Positions 9,327 to 19,000 of a stretch of 56,639 nucleotides of DNA are shown in pieces; positions within the stretch are counted from its first letter, which is position 1, and each line of letters begins with the position of its first letter. Location of the stretch: contig NYYZ01000013.1 of assembly GCA_002686945.1 (NCBI GenBank), positions 1 through 56,639 on the forward strand, written 5' to 3'. This stretch comes from Planctomycetota bacterium. Its GTDB lineage: Bacteria; Planctomycetota; UBA1135; GCA-002686595. The notes under the pieces are model-generated. The model was not told the origin of the DNA. It was given only the letters and a program-made list of their open reading frames with translations, and did not search any database. The position numbers and the translations under genes are program-made.

Positions 9327-10256
9327 TCAGACCCGATCGCAGAGTTCCCGGTAATTGCAGCTACTGCACTCGAAGCCCGGCTCGATCTGAGGAAAAGCCT
9401 GCGGGTCCCCATCCTCAAAATCAGCATTGAAGTGCAGCGACTTCATCTCGGCCAGGGACTCTGCGATGCGCTCAAAGGCCCCATCCAGACCGGCTGCCCC
9501 GGGCTCAACGCGCACAACCTCGCGTGTGGGCAGATAGGCGTCAAAACCGATCACCTTGTCGGGGTCCGCACCCCACTTGTCCCTGGCATAGCCCGCGTAG
9601 ACCTGCAACTGAAACTCATCAGCCTTGCGCGGGCTGCCGGTCTTCCAGTCCCAAATGTGCACGCTGCCATCCTCGGCACGGTAGGCAAAGTCCGGTACAG
9701 CAAAAACCTTGGTTCCTTCAAAATCAAAGGTGGTCATGTCCTCGCAGGCCAACCAGGTCGAAGGGTCCGCCTCCCGAACGGGGGCCAGCTCAGGCATGTC
9801 CAGAAAGGACTCCAGTGAGGCGATGATGCGCTCCTTGTAGCGGGTGCCATAGGTGGCGGCCGCTCCACTGGCCTCATCGATGCGCTCTTCCTGATAGTGG
9901 TGCTCCGCCAGATGACACATCTTGGCCGGTCGACGACGCCACTTGCCTTGCTTGGAAACCTGATAGTGCTCCCGCAGGGCCCCCACCGCTGTAGCGATGA
10001 ACTCTTGACGAGAGGGCTGGGGTCCGCCTTCTCGTTTGGTGATGAACCAGGCCTCGATGGCCTCATGAACGATCTGCCCCGCCAACATGGGCATGCGCGT
10101 CATTTTCTTGAGCAACCAGGCCTGGCGTCTGGCGGGGTCTCCCCCCTGCTGCCAGCCCAGCCAGGAACCGTAGTAGTCCAGGTAGTACTTGCGTGGGCAA
10201 GAGACGAAGGTGCCGGCTCGAGACGCCGACCAGGAGAGTTCATGCTGAATGGCCAT
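9327..10256 (-). CDS. PD-(D/E)XK nuclease with predicted 4Fe-4S cluster (RecB/Cas4-like)
   Basis: Predicted nuclease of 309 residues from the RecB/Cas4/AddB C-terminal family. The catalytic set is visible: H64 in GQIVHEAIE, D189 in VPDFAYR, D203 and K205 in WDWKTG, and Q216/Q218 in FQLQVYAGY. Four cysteines are placed as in the iron-sulfur members: C20 in SCPRKYYLDYY and C297, C300, C306 in CSSCNYRELC. No helicase domain and no cas genes are present, so this is a stand-alone nuclease. It lies 50 bases downstream of spoVR and 13 bases upstream of a glycosyltransferase gene, on the same strand as both, which is an odd position. Its substrate is unknown. Confidence 0.88.
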   Translation of the reverse strand: MAIQHELSWSASRAGTFVSCPRKYYLDYYGSWLGWQQGGDPARRQAWLLKKMTRMPMLAGQIVHEAIEAWFITKREGGPQPSRQEFIATAVGALREHYQVSKQGKWRRRPAKMCHLAEHHYQEERIDEASGAAATYGTRYKERIIASLESFLDMPELAPVREADPSTWLACEDMTTFDFEGTKVFAVPDFAYRAEDGSVHIWDWKTGSPRKADEFQLQVYAGYARDKWGADPDKVIGFDAYLPTREVVRVEPGAAGLDGAFERIAESLAEMKSLHFNADFEDGDPQAFPQIEPGFECSSCNYRELCDRV

Positions 10257-10306
10257 TCAAAGAGGATCCTCGCCCCCCGGATCAGTGTGTGCAAGCCTTT
10301 CCAGCC

Positions 10307-11722
10307 TTACCCGGCCTGTCTTTTTGAATCGCCCCTTTCCCCGGGGGATGCAGACCCTCCGCAGCGCTCGACGGCAAGCTCGCAATCCGCAACGGAGACA
10401 CCTGCTTCCCCTGCTGTGACCCGCTTACCTTGACCCTGGTCGAGGCTGAGAAGGTGCACTGGAGCGCCCCAGAGATGGGCCAGATTACTGATCAGCTGAC
10501 CCGCCTCCTGTAGCACAAGATCCCGGCCATCGTGCATGTGCACCAAGACCAGGGCACCTTCGGGGTCCACCTCTTGCAGTTGAATACGAGGCTGACCCGC
10601 CCAGGACAAGCTGCTCAGGAGCTGTTGTTTGACGGTCTTCCAATCCCGGTCCGCCACCTGACGGCCCCCACCTTTTGGATTGTCACGGTAGATGAAGAGC
10701 TCATTTTCCAGGGCAAATTCCTCATCCACAAGCTCGTCGATAAAGGAAGCATCGTTGTGAATCTTGCGCAAGCGAAAGAGATCATGACCAAGGCGATCCG
10801 CGTGGCGGAACAACTCGATACCTAGCTTGTAGGGATTCAACTGCCCTGCCTGAGCAGCGGTGGCTCCCGAGTGGCAGTCGGCAAAGTCGATGATCTCGGA
10901 TCCATCCAACAAGCCTCCCGTCAACAGGCGGCTGTGCCAGAAAGATGCCCAACCCTCGTTCATGATCTTGGTCTGGCGTTGGGGCATGAAGTAATAGGAT
11001 TCATCACGCACAACTCGCAACACCTCGCGCTGCCAGACCTCCAAGGGCGCATGCTCGATCAAAAACGCCAGACAGTCGTAGGTAGGCAGGATACTGCCAG
11101 CCAGCCGCGTAGGTTCTGGCGGCCGCACGGGCCTTCCATCCAGGACTGCTTCGAAACTAGCCCGAGCATGATCGATGCGCCCAACGCTCTCTGAAGCGCG
11201 AGGTCCTTGCAAGGGCAAATAGGGATCAAGCAGACCTTCAAGGCAGAGAGCCCGGTCGAGCATCCGGTCCAAATTGTCCTGCCCCTCGTCAGCACTGATT
11301 TGCTTGATGCGCTCCGCGTTTGATTCCATGGCCTGCACCATGCGTCGGTTGGTGGGAGCGAACCACACGTTGTGCTTGAAGAAGTCCGCGTGCCCGAAGA
11401 CGTGAGCCATGACGAGCTTCTGCTCCATCAAGGAGTTTGACCGCACCAGATAGGCAATAGTGGGATCATTGTTGATCACCAACTCGTAGATCTTGGACAG
11501 CCCATAGGAGTAACCCTTGTGCAAGCGCTCAAAGTCCATACCGAAGCGCCAGGAGGCGTAGCGCCTGGGGAAGCCCCCATATGCGGCAACGGCGTTCAGG
11601 TCACGGGCATCGAGAATTTCGAAGAGCACCTCAAAAAAGTCCAGACCAGCAGCCCGTGCCGCATCCTCCGCCCTTTGGGCCTCTCGCTTCAGTCTCGCAC
11701 TGAGGTTGGGGGTGCGAACCAT
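10307..11722 (-). CDS. spoVR: SpoVR/YcgB family protein
   Basis: Protein of 471 residues matching the SpoVR (YcgB) family. Named after a Bacillus sporulation gene, but widespread in non-sporulating bacteria. The family signatures are GGFPRRYASWRFGMDFERL near residue 50, GLSKIYELVINNDPTIAYL, LVMAHVFGHADFFKHN, and the later NEGWASFWHSRL. The biochemical role is unsettled. It starts two bases after the DUF444 gene, which itself follows prkA by four bases. The three genes form the well-known PrkA-YeaH-YcgB set and are very likely one operon and one pathway, associated in enterobacteria with nitrogen or stationary-phase stress. Confidence 0.93.
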   Translation of the reverse strand: MVRTPNLSARLKREAQRAEDAARAAGLDFFEVLFEILDARDLNAVAAYGGFPRRYASWRFGMDFERLHKGYSYGLSKIYELVINNDPTIAYLVRSNSLMEQKLVMAHVFGHADFFKHNVWFAPTNRRMVQAMESNAERIKQISADEGQDNLDRMLDRALCLEGLLDPYLPLQGPRASESVGRIDHARASFEAVLDGRPVRPPEPTRLAGSILPTYDCLAFLIEHAPLEVWQREVLRVVRDESYYFMPQRQTKIMNEGWASFWHSRLLTGGLLDGSEIIDFADCHSGATAAQAGQLNPYKLGIELFRHADRLGHDLFRLRKIHNDASFIDELVDEEFALENELFIYRDNPKGGGRQVADRDWKTVKQQLLSSLSWAGQPRIQLQEVDPEGALVLVHMHDGRDLVLQEAGQLISNLAHLWGAPVHLLSLDQGQGKRVTAGEAGVSVADCELAVERCGGSASPGERGDSKRQAG

Positions 11723-11724
11723 GC

Positions 11725-12843
11725 CTAACGACCCCTCCCCAGGAAAGCGCGGATCGACTCGGCAATTTCATCACGACCATCGACTGCAGCGCTGATCAGG
11801 TTCTCCGTGCTGCCGAGAGCCTGTTCCAGGTCCTTCTTGAACTGACCTGATCCATAGGCGCTCTTGACTTGACCGTAGCAGAATTGATTGACCCGTGGCA
11901 GCAACTCGTCTCGCAGCAAGCTGATGCAATGGGAAGTGTCCCTTGCGCTCCAGTTGTCCCCATCAGAATAGTGGAATGGATAGATATTCCACTGATCCGG
12001 CCGGTACTTGGTCTGGATCAGCTCAAGGGCCAGTTCATAGGCCGAGGATATCTTGGTTCCTCCGGATTCGCGCAAGTGGAAAAACTCTTCGCTGTCAACG
12101 ATCTTGGCAACCGCATCGTGCACAATATAAACCACTTCTATGTTCTTGTACTGGCTACGCAACCAGGTATCGATCCAGAAGGCCTGAATACGCACGATCT
12201 CCTTCTGCTCTTTACCCATTGAACCCGAGACATCCATCATGTGCAGAATGACAGCACTGGATTCTGGCAACGGCGCAGTGCGGCGCATGCGGAAGCGCTC
12301 GTCGTCTTTGATTGGTACCACCCTAGGTTCAGCGGGGTCCCAGTTTCCCTCAGCAATGGTGCGCGTCAATGCCCGCTTGAAGGTGCGCCGAAAGTGCCGC
12401 AAACTACGTGGCCCCTGGTTGCGCAGGCCGGTGTAGCGCCCACCTTCAGACAGAAGCTGCTTAGTTCCCCGGGGTTCAATGTTGGGCAGCTCCAGCTCGG
12501 CAGCCAGCATCTCCGCCAGTTCGTCGATCTCGACCTCGACCTCCAGCATGTGCTGGCCCTGGTCCTCTCCTGCAGCGCCTGCGCCCTCTCCGTTCTGGCC
12601 GTCCCCATCCACCACTGCACCCTCCTCGCCAGGCCCCTGGCCCACGCCCTGACCCTGGTTTTCTCCAAATCGCAGGCGTGGCAGTTCAATCTGCGGCACA
12701 GGAATGGAAATCGTACGGCCAGCGCGCTGACCGAGAAGGTCTGTGCTGGAGAGGTATTTCTTCAGGTCTTCACGCAACCGCCCCCGGACAATGTCCCGGA
12801 AACGCGCGCGGTCCTTCTCGATGCGGTAGATCTCGTAGCCCAT
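11725..12843 (-). CDS. yeaH: DUF444/YeaH family protein with von Willebrand A-like domain
   Basis: Protein of 372 residues of the DUF444 (UPF0229, YeaH) family. The N-terminal part begins with the family's typical DRARFRDIVRGRLREDLKKY and is followed by a Gly/Gln/Glu-rich linker at about 60-100. The C-terminal half is a von Willebrand A-like fold with the metal-site motif MMDVSGSMG and a later SGGTKISSAY and YSDGDNW. It may tether or present substrates to the PrkA kinase, since the genes nearly always travel together. It sits four bases after prkA and two before spoVR. Length and domain order match the family, and nothing appears to be missing. Confidence 0.93.
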   Translation of the reverse strand: MGYEIYRIEKDRARFRDIVRGRLREDLKKYLSSTDLLGQRAGRTISIPVPQIELPRLRFGENQGQGVGQGPGEEGAVVDGDGQNGEGAGAAGEDQGQHMLEVEVEIDELAEMLAAELELPNIEPRGTKQLLSEGGRYTGLRNQGPRSLRHFRRTFKRALTRTIAEGNWDPAEPRVVPIKDDERFRMRRTAPLPESSAVILHMMDVSGSMGKEQKEIVRIQAFWIDTWLRSQYKNIEVVYIVHDAVAKIVDSEEFFHLRESGGTKISSAYELALELIQTKYRPDQWNIYPFHYSDGDNWSARDTSHCISLLRDELLPRVNQFCYGQVKSAYGSGQFKKDLEQALGSTENLISAAVDGRDEIAESIRAFLGRGR

Positions 12844-12847
12844 GAAT

Positions 12848-14896
12848 TCAGGCGGCCTGCTCCACCTCGTCGTCTGAGGAGCCTTCTATGTCGTGGGCAA
12901 AAAGATTGGCCACCTCATTCAAGACAGCCTCGGCGGAGTATTCGTCATACCCGAAACGACGCATTAAGCGCTCACGGATGAGTCCAATCTTCTGCTGGGT
13001 ATCAGGGTCAACCACATTGGAAACCAGACTCGTAAGCTGGATCGAATCCTTGTGATCTTCGAAAAGCTTGAGCTCAAGGGCCCGAGTCAAGCGTCGATTC
13101 TCGCGGTAGTCGAAAGTCCTGCCCTCTAGATGCACAACGGCGATGTAGTTCATCAACTCGTGCCTGAAGTCATCCTTGCGGGCTTCGGGTACATCAATCA
13201 TGTCTTCGATCGAGCGCATCAGTCGTTCGTCAGGAGCATGCGATGTCCCGTCAGCACTGATGACTTTCTCCCGAGTGGTGTGGGCACGAACATTGTCCAG
13301 GTACTTGGAACACAGACGATCAAGAGCTTCCTGGTCCGCAGCGATAGCCACCTGCACCTCGTGCTTGATGGTCTCTTGGTACTCTTCGCGCACCTGGGCC
13401 ACGCGCTCCAGATACTTGCGACGCAACTCCTGGTTGGCCACCATGGAATTGTGCTGCAAGCCATCCTCGATGGCCGCCAGGATCTCACGGGGACCCACCA
13501 CGGGCTTCTCTGACACAAGACAGGCGGCGATGCGGTCTTGCACGAATCGCGGTGAGATGCCCTCCATCCCCTCTCGCTCACAGGCCGCCCGCAACTCGCC
13601 GACCTGCTCCGAGGTGAAGCCCTGAATTTCCTGGCCGTCGTACAGGTGGGCCTTCTGAAGCAGGGTCAGATTGGGCAATGCCGGCTCTTCGAGGCGGGTC
13701 AGCACCGCCCAGAGAGAGGCCATCTCCAGTGTATGGGGTGCCAGACGGCGCCCCGGAGACCCGGGCTGGCCGTAGCGGCTACGATGAATCGCCAGTTCCG
13801 CGGAGACCTCCAGGTTGTAGGGAATGTCGATCTTGATGGTCCGATCCCGGAAGGCTTCCATCAACTCGTTGGACAGGAGCCGCAGGTACTCGGGCTCGTT
13901 GGTATGCCCCAGGATGACTTCATCGATGGAAGTCTGGGCGAATTTCTTGGGCTTGATCATATGCTCTTGGGTTGCACCCAGAAGGTCATACAAGAAAGCC
14001 ACATCGAGCTTCAGGACCTCAACAAACTCCAGCAGTCCTCGATTGGCAACGCAGAACTCGCCGTCAAAGTTGAAGGCCCTGGGATCTGAATCGGACCCGT
14101 ACTCAGCGATCTTGCGGTAATTCAAATCACCAGTCAGCTCCGTTGAGTCCTGGTTCTTCTCGTCCTTGGGTTGAAAAGTACCAATGCCAATGCGGTCCGC
14201 TTCACTGAACACCAGACGCTGAACTTCAACGTGGCCCATGACCTTGACCCAGTCACCTTCATAGCGGTCCATCAGTTTCTGAAGCCAAAAGCGGCTGACC
14301 GGGTCGAGTTCTCCCTCGATACGCAGTTCGTACTCTGCGCCTAGACTCTGGGAAAGGCGCTGGGCTACTTCAGCGCGTTGTGCAACAGGAATCAACAGCA
14401 AGGGATCCTGGTGGGTGGCAGAGGGAATCACTTCCCCGTCCACTTTCCAAGAAAAGGTGTAGAGGGCACCTTCATCGGTTTGTGTGTATGCCTCAAGGCC
14501 GCGCTTGAGCAAGCGGGCGATTGTACTCTTGGCCGATCCAACTGGACCATGCAATAGCATGATGCGTCGTTCGGGTCCGAGGTGGCGGGCCCCGGCTCGA
14601 ATCATGTTGACCAGTTCTGCGAGGGGTTTCTCCAAGCCTTCCACAGCATCGCGGCCACAACCGAGAGGATCCTTGAACAGGTTCCAGGTCACATAAGACT
14701 CACCGGCCGGCGTCTCGCTGCCGTGGGACTCGATCATGTCGAGCAGTCGTTGCCACGCGTTGCGTGCGGACTGCGGATCGCGCTCCAGAAGGCGCAGGTA
14801 CTCGTCAAAGGAGCCTGTCCAAGTCAGACGGGCGTGCTGAGCCTCGTCCTGGGAATTGCGTACGAGGTCGAACAGGGGGGTGGATTCGTCAGTCAT
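12848..14896 (-). CDS. prkA: PrkA-type AAA serine protein kinase
   Basis: Protein of 682 residues of the PrkA (YeaG) family: an AAA ATPase module joined to a C-terminal kinase-like domain. The Walker A motif GPVGSAKS lies at 117-124. Other family landmarks are the early SYVTWNLFKDPLGCGRDAV, the segment FCVANRGLLEFVEVLK and VILGHTNEPEYLRL, then IDIPYNLEVSAELAIHRSR. In B. subtilis and E. coli it phosphorylates itself and other proteins, and some work reports protease activity in Bacillus. It heads the three-gene set with DUF444 and spoVR and is probably the first gene of the long leftward transcription unit. The start codon has no evident Shine-Dalgarno site. Confidence 0.94.
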   Translation of the reverse strand: MTDESTPLFDLVRNSQDEAQHARLTWTGSFDEYLRLLERDPQSARNAWQRLLDMIESHGSETPAGESYVTWNLFKDPLGCGRDAVEGLEKPLAELVNMIRAGARHLGPERRIMLLHGPVGSAKSTIARLLKRGLEAYTQTDEGALYTFSWKVDGEVIPSATHQDPLLLIPVAQRAEVAQRLSQSLGAEYELRIEGELDPVSRFWLQKLMDRYEGDWVKVMGHVEVQRLVFSEADRIGIGTFQPKDEKNQDSTELTGDLNYRKIAEYGSDSDPRAFNFDGEFCVANRGLLEFVEVLKLDVAFLYDLLGATQEHMIKPKKFAQTSIDEVILGHTNEPEYLRLLSNELMEAFRDRTIKIDIPYNLEVSAELAIHRSRYGQPGSPGRRLAPHTLEMASLWAVLTRLEEPALPNLTLLQKAHLYDGQEIQGFTSEQVGELRAACEREGMEGISPRFVQDRIAACLVSEKPVVGPREILAAIEDGLQHNSMVANQELRRKYLERVAQVREEYQETIKHEVQVAIAADQEALDRLCSKYLDNVRAHTTREKVISADGTSHAPDERLMRSIEDMIDVPEARKDDFRHELMNYIAVVHLEGRTFDYRENRRLTRALELKLFEDHKDSIQLTSLVSNVVDPDTQQKIGLIRERLMRRFGYDEYSAEAVLNEVANLFAHDIEGSSDDEVEQAA

Positions 14897-15015
14897 TTTC
14901 TAGTCTGGCCGCACATGGATCGAGGCGGGTCTCCGATTTACCCATCGGACAAAGGACCTCCCCAACCTGAGACTGGTCTTGGTGCCGGCCGGGTCCAAGC
15001 GGTTAGGATGCAGCC

Positions 15016-16050
15016 ATGCCAGCCAGCCACAAGCGCCCATTGCCCCTGCTGGGCCTCCTGGGACTCCTCCTTTGGGGATTCCCCTGGGCCTGTACCCCCG
15101 CGCCCACGCCTGTTCAGGAGTCTGGTCAGACTCCGAAAGAACCCCTGCCTGCGATCGCCCTGGGAACCCCGATCCCCTTCGATGGCACCCGTGCCCACGC
15201 CCAGCTGGCAACGGTGGTGGCTCTGGGGCCCCGCCATCCAGGCAGTCCCGCCCTGGCTCAACTGTTGGATACGCTCGAGGAGGAACTGCTTGCCCTGGGT
15301 TTCAAGACCCGACGCGAGACCTTCAACGCCAAGGTTCCGATCACCCAGGCAACCCCGGAAGGAACACAGACCTACACCAATTTGGTGGCGGATCTGCCCG
15401 GCCCAACAAAGGACTCCCCCATGATTCTGGTGGGCGGTCACATTGATACCAAGTTTCTGGGAGAGAGCTTCGTCGGGGCCAATGATGGGGGTTCTTCCAC
15501 GGTGGCTCTGATTGAGTTGGCCCGAGGGCTGGCCAGCACACAGCCGCGGGCCCTGGCCTGGCGTGTGGTTTTCTTTGACGGTGAGGAAGCGGTCAACTTC
15601 ACCTGGCTGGGCAAGGACAACACATACGGCTCGCGCCGCCATGCCAGGGAACTCTACAAGCGCGGAGAAGACAAGCGCGTGGGCGCTGTGGTTGTGGTGG
15701 ACATGATAGCGGACATGGATCTGCAGTTGACATGGGACGACTACTCAACCAAGTGGCTGCGCCAGATTTTCTGGACCGCTGCAAAGGATCTTGGCCTTGC
15801 CAAGCACGTGGCCTCTGCGCGAAAGCGAACTCTGGTCAAAGACGACCATCTCTCGTTCCTGGACGTGGGCCTTGAAGCAGTGGACCTGATCGACCTGGAT
15901 TATGGCGGTCCCATGCGTCCCTATTGGCACGATGACCGGGACACCCTCGACAAGACCAGTGCCGCATCGCTTGAAACCTTTGGCCGGATCCTGACCAAGG
16001 GGCTGCTCGAGTTGGAGGCCGAGGTCCAGCGCCGACGCCGCAACCGCTGA
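15016..16050 (+). CDS. M28-family lipoprotein (aminopeptidase or glutaminyl cyclase-like)
   Basis: Exported zinc enzyme of 344 residues. A signal sequence ends at WACTP (about residue 26), a probable lipobox, followed by a Pro-rich linker. The M28 metal ligands are in order: GGHIDTK (near 140), GANDGGSS, DGEEAVNF, VVVDMIADMD and late KDDHLSF and WHDDRDTLDK. The N-terminal region LGPRHPGSPA and the large loop before KDDHL resemble glutaminyl-peptide cyclotransferases as much as aminopeptidases, so the reaction is left open. AGGA precedes ATG 15016 at a suitable distance. The gene is alone on its strand between the prkA and smc units. Confidence 0.85.
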   Translation: MPASHKRPLPLLGLLGLLLWGFPWACTPAPTPVQESGQTPKEPLPAIALGTPIPFDGTRAHAQLATVVALGPRHPGSPALAQLLDTLEEELLALGFKTRRETFNAKVPITQATPEGTQTYTNLVADLPGPTKDSPMILVGGHIDTKFLGESFVGANDGGSSTVALIELARGLASTQPRALAWRVVFFDGEEAVNFTWLGKDNTYGSRRHARELYKRGEDKRVGAVVVVDMIADMDLQLTWDDYSTKWLRQIFWTAAKDLGLAKHVASARKRTLVKDDHLSFLDVGLEAVDLIDLDYGGPMRPYWHDDRDTLDKTSAASLETFGRILTKGLLELEAEVQRRRRNR

Positions 16051-16065
16051 ACATCCAGCGCAGCC

Positions 16066-19000
16066 TCAGTCTTCGTGGGGAGCGGCGGATTCCACTACCG
16101 ACTTCTGGACGCCTGCAACTGAGCGCGAGCCAGAGGATGCCCCCTGCCGAGGTGTGGGGTGCAACTCCACCACCTGATCCGCGTTCTCGTCAAGCCGCCG
16201 CTCCTCTGGGTCACCTTCAACCCCAAGCCTGCCTCGACCGATCAGATCCGGGCCGCCGGAACGGGCACTGCCCGTGGACTCGGGGGCAAACTGATCCACT
16301 TGATCGAGTTCCACAGCCACGAAGCGTGAGACGCCCTTGGTCTGCATGGTCACCCCAAAGAGCGCCTCGCAGGCGCTCATGGTGCCCTTGTTGTGGGTCA
16401 CTACTACGAACTGAGAAGTCGTTCTGAAGCCGCTCAGCATGGCCAGGAAACGATCAATGTTGGCATCATCGAGTGCCGCGTCCACCTCATCGAGAATGCA
16501 GAAGGGACTGGGTTTTGCCTTGAACACCGCAAACAAGAGAGCCAAGGCGGTCATGGTGCGCTGACCACCTGAGAGCAAGCCGATGGGCAGCATCTCGCGA
16601 CCCGGCGGCCGGGCGATGATCTCAATGCCTGCGTCCAGAACGTCCACACTCGGATCGAGCTGCAGGTCTGCTCGTCCCCCACCAAACATCTGGCGGAAGA
16701 TCGCGCGAAAGTGCTCTCGTACCACCGTGAAGGTCTCCATGAACATGCGCCGGGACTCTTCGTCGATGCGCTTTATGGTCTCTTCCAGGTTCTTGCGGGC
16801 CTCCCTCAGATCCCCGGCCTGGATTTCGAGGTGCGCCAATCGCCCGGCCACCTCGTCCAACTCATGCACCGCCTCCAGGTTGACTGGGCCAAGCTTTTCA
16901 AGCACGTGCCTGAGATCGGTCACCTTGGATAGCAAGGCCTGCATCGCGCCTTCGGTGGCCAGAGCAGGGTCTGGCTCAAAAGCCGTTTTCAGGTCATCCT
17001 GACTGAGGCTCAGTTCTTCACCCGAGCGCACCAGCAGTTCCTCCCGCTCCAACTCCAGTCGCTGCTGGGTGAGCTTCTGCTCTGACAACAGCTCGTTGAC
17101 CTGATCCAGTTCCTCCTGGACCTCCTCAGCTGCTCTACGTGCTTCCTGAGCCAGGGTCGCCCCCTCCCGCTCTCGAATGCGCAAGGCCTCCAACTGCCCA
17201 ACCAGAGCCTTCGCCTGCTCGCGTTGGGAAGCAACCTGCTGCTCTACCTGCCGGGCTTCCTCCTCGCCACTGACTGCATTCGCCAGGAAGTTCTCCGAAC
17301 GCCGTTGAGCCCGGGCAAGTTCCGCCTGATCGCGCTCGATGCGCACCTGATCCCCGCGCAAACGGTCTTCACAGGCCTGGCGTTCTGAATCCACGCGCTG
17401 GCGCTCCACATCGGCCCCGGCAATCTCGCGCCGGATGCCATCTCGCTCCTGCTCCAGCCGATGTCGTTCTTGATCGAAACCAGTCAGAATTGCATTTTGC
17501 TGCTCAAAAGCCTGCTCGGCAGCCAGTTGATCCTTTCCCGCCTGCAAGAGATCCTGATTCAACTGGGTCCACTCGTGCTTGACGCGAGCATGTTCGTCAG
17601 CTTTCTCCGTCAGAGCAACTTCCTGTTCCACCTGACGTCCCTCAAGAGCAGCTCGGGCGCGAGCAGCTGAAGCCAGGGCAGCCTGAGCCACCTCACGAAT
17701 CTGTTCCTTTGCTCTCAGTGACTCCCGGTCGTGAGCCAGGGCAACCAAGCTGTCCTCGCGCTCTTGATCCACTTCCTCAATCGAATGGGAAAGCGATGCG
17801 CAACGCTGCTCGAATTCATCTGCAACCACACGACTACCGAGCACCCCCTGATCCAATTCGCAGTAGCCTCCGGAAAGACCAGCTGCGTCAACCACCTCCC
17901 CGGCAAGAGTCACGAACCGCCACTGAGGATTCTCTGCAATCAACTTGAGAGCCAAGTCCAAGTCCGACACCACTACCACATCGCACAACAGCGCCCGGAC
18001 CAGAGGACGCACATGACTGTCGCAACGCACAAGATCACTTAGCCGGCCTTCGACACCATCTCCAAAGCGTGCGAAGAGTGCAGAGTCCGTTGGTGTTGGG
18101 CCGCAAGGAACGCCCAGCCCAGAGGGCAATGCCAGGTCGATCTGGCCCAGTTCCTCTTCCTGAGCCCACTCCAGGATAGTCTTGGCCACATGCTCGTCCT
18201 TGACAACAATCGATGAGGCTCGGGTGCCGAGAGCCCCATCCAATGCTCGGGTGAGGCGGGGGTCGATGGCCAAGGGGTCCGCTACCACTCCCAGGAGATC
18301 CTCAATTCCACAGGGACCGCGCTCTCCCTCACTGGCTTCCATGAGGTGCTTGCTGCCGGAGGCGAGTTCCTCCAATTGCCGTTCCCGATCGCGCAGGGCA
18401 GCAGCCCGGGCTTGATGCCCAGCACGCTCCAGTTCCAAAGCGGTGCGCTTCTCGTCCAATCTGCGCAGTTCCTCTTGGCGAACTTCCAGACGTGCCTGTT
18501 GCTCTTCCCGGGCAACCGATGCGGCCTCGGCTTCGGTCTCGGCCCGCTGCAAAATTGTGAGTAGTTCGCCTCTCTGGGCGCGGGTCTCATCCAGAATCTG
18601 CTGCAGCTCAGCCTGCCGCTCCATGACACGCTTGACACGTTGATCAAGCCTCGGCAGATCTTCGCTCAGCTGCCGACTGCGACTGGTGGCGATGCCTCGC
18701 TCATGCAAGCAGGTCAGCACGGTCTCGTTCTGGGCCTGAGCAGCTTGGCGGGATTCCTTGTAGCTCTGAGCGCAGCTGCGATTGCTCTTGGCCAACTCTT
18801 CAAGCTTGTTCTTGGCTTGGGCAGCCTGCCCAGTAAGCCCCTCGGATTCCCGAGTCAGCGCGGTCACCGCAGTCCGTTGATCTTCGATCTCCTTGGCCAA
18901 CTGTTGCGCTCGAGAGGTCTCTTCATTCGCAGACTGACGCCAGTTCTCAACCCGTACAAGAAGAGCCTTGCGACGCTCCACCAGAGCGCGCGCTTCACCC

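Noticed and set aside
14582..15424. A 280-codon plus-strand frame opposite prkA and across the M28 gene start
   Set aside because: It lies antisense to prkA and out of frame with the M28 gene, and has no motif or signal.
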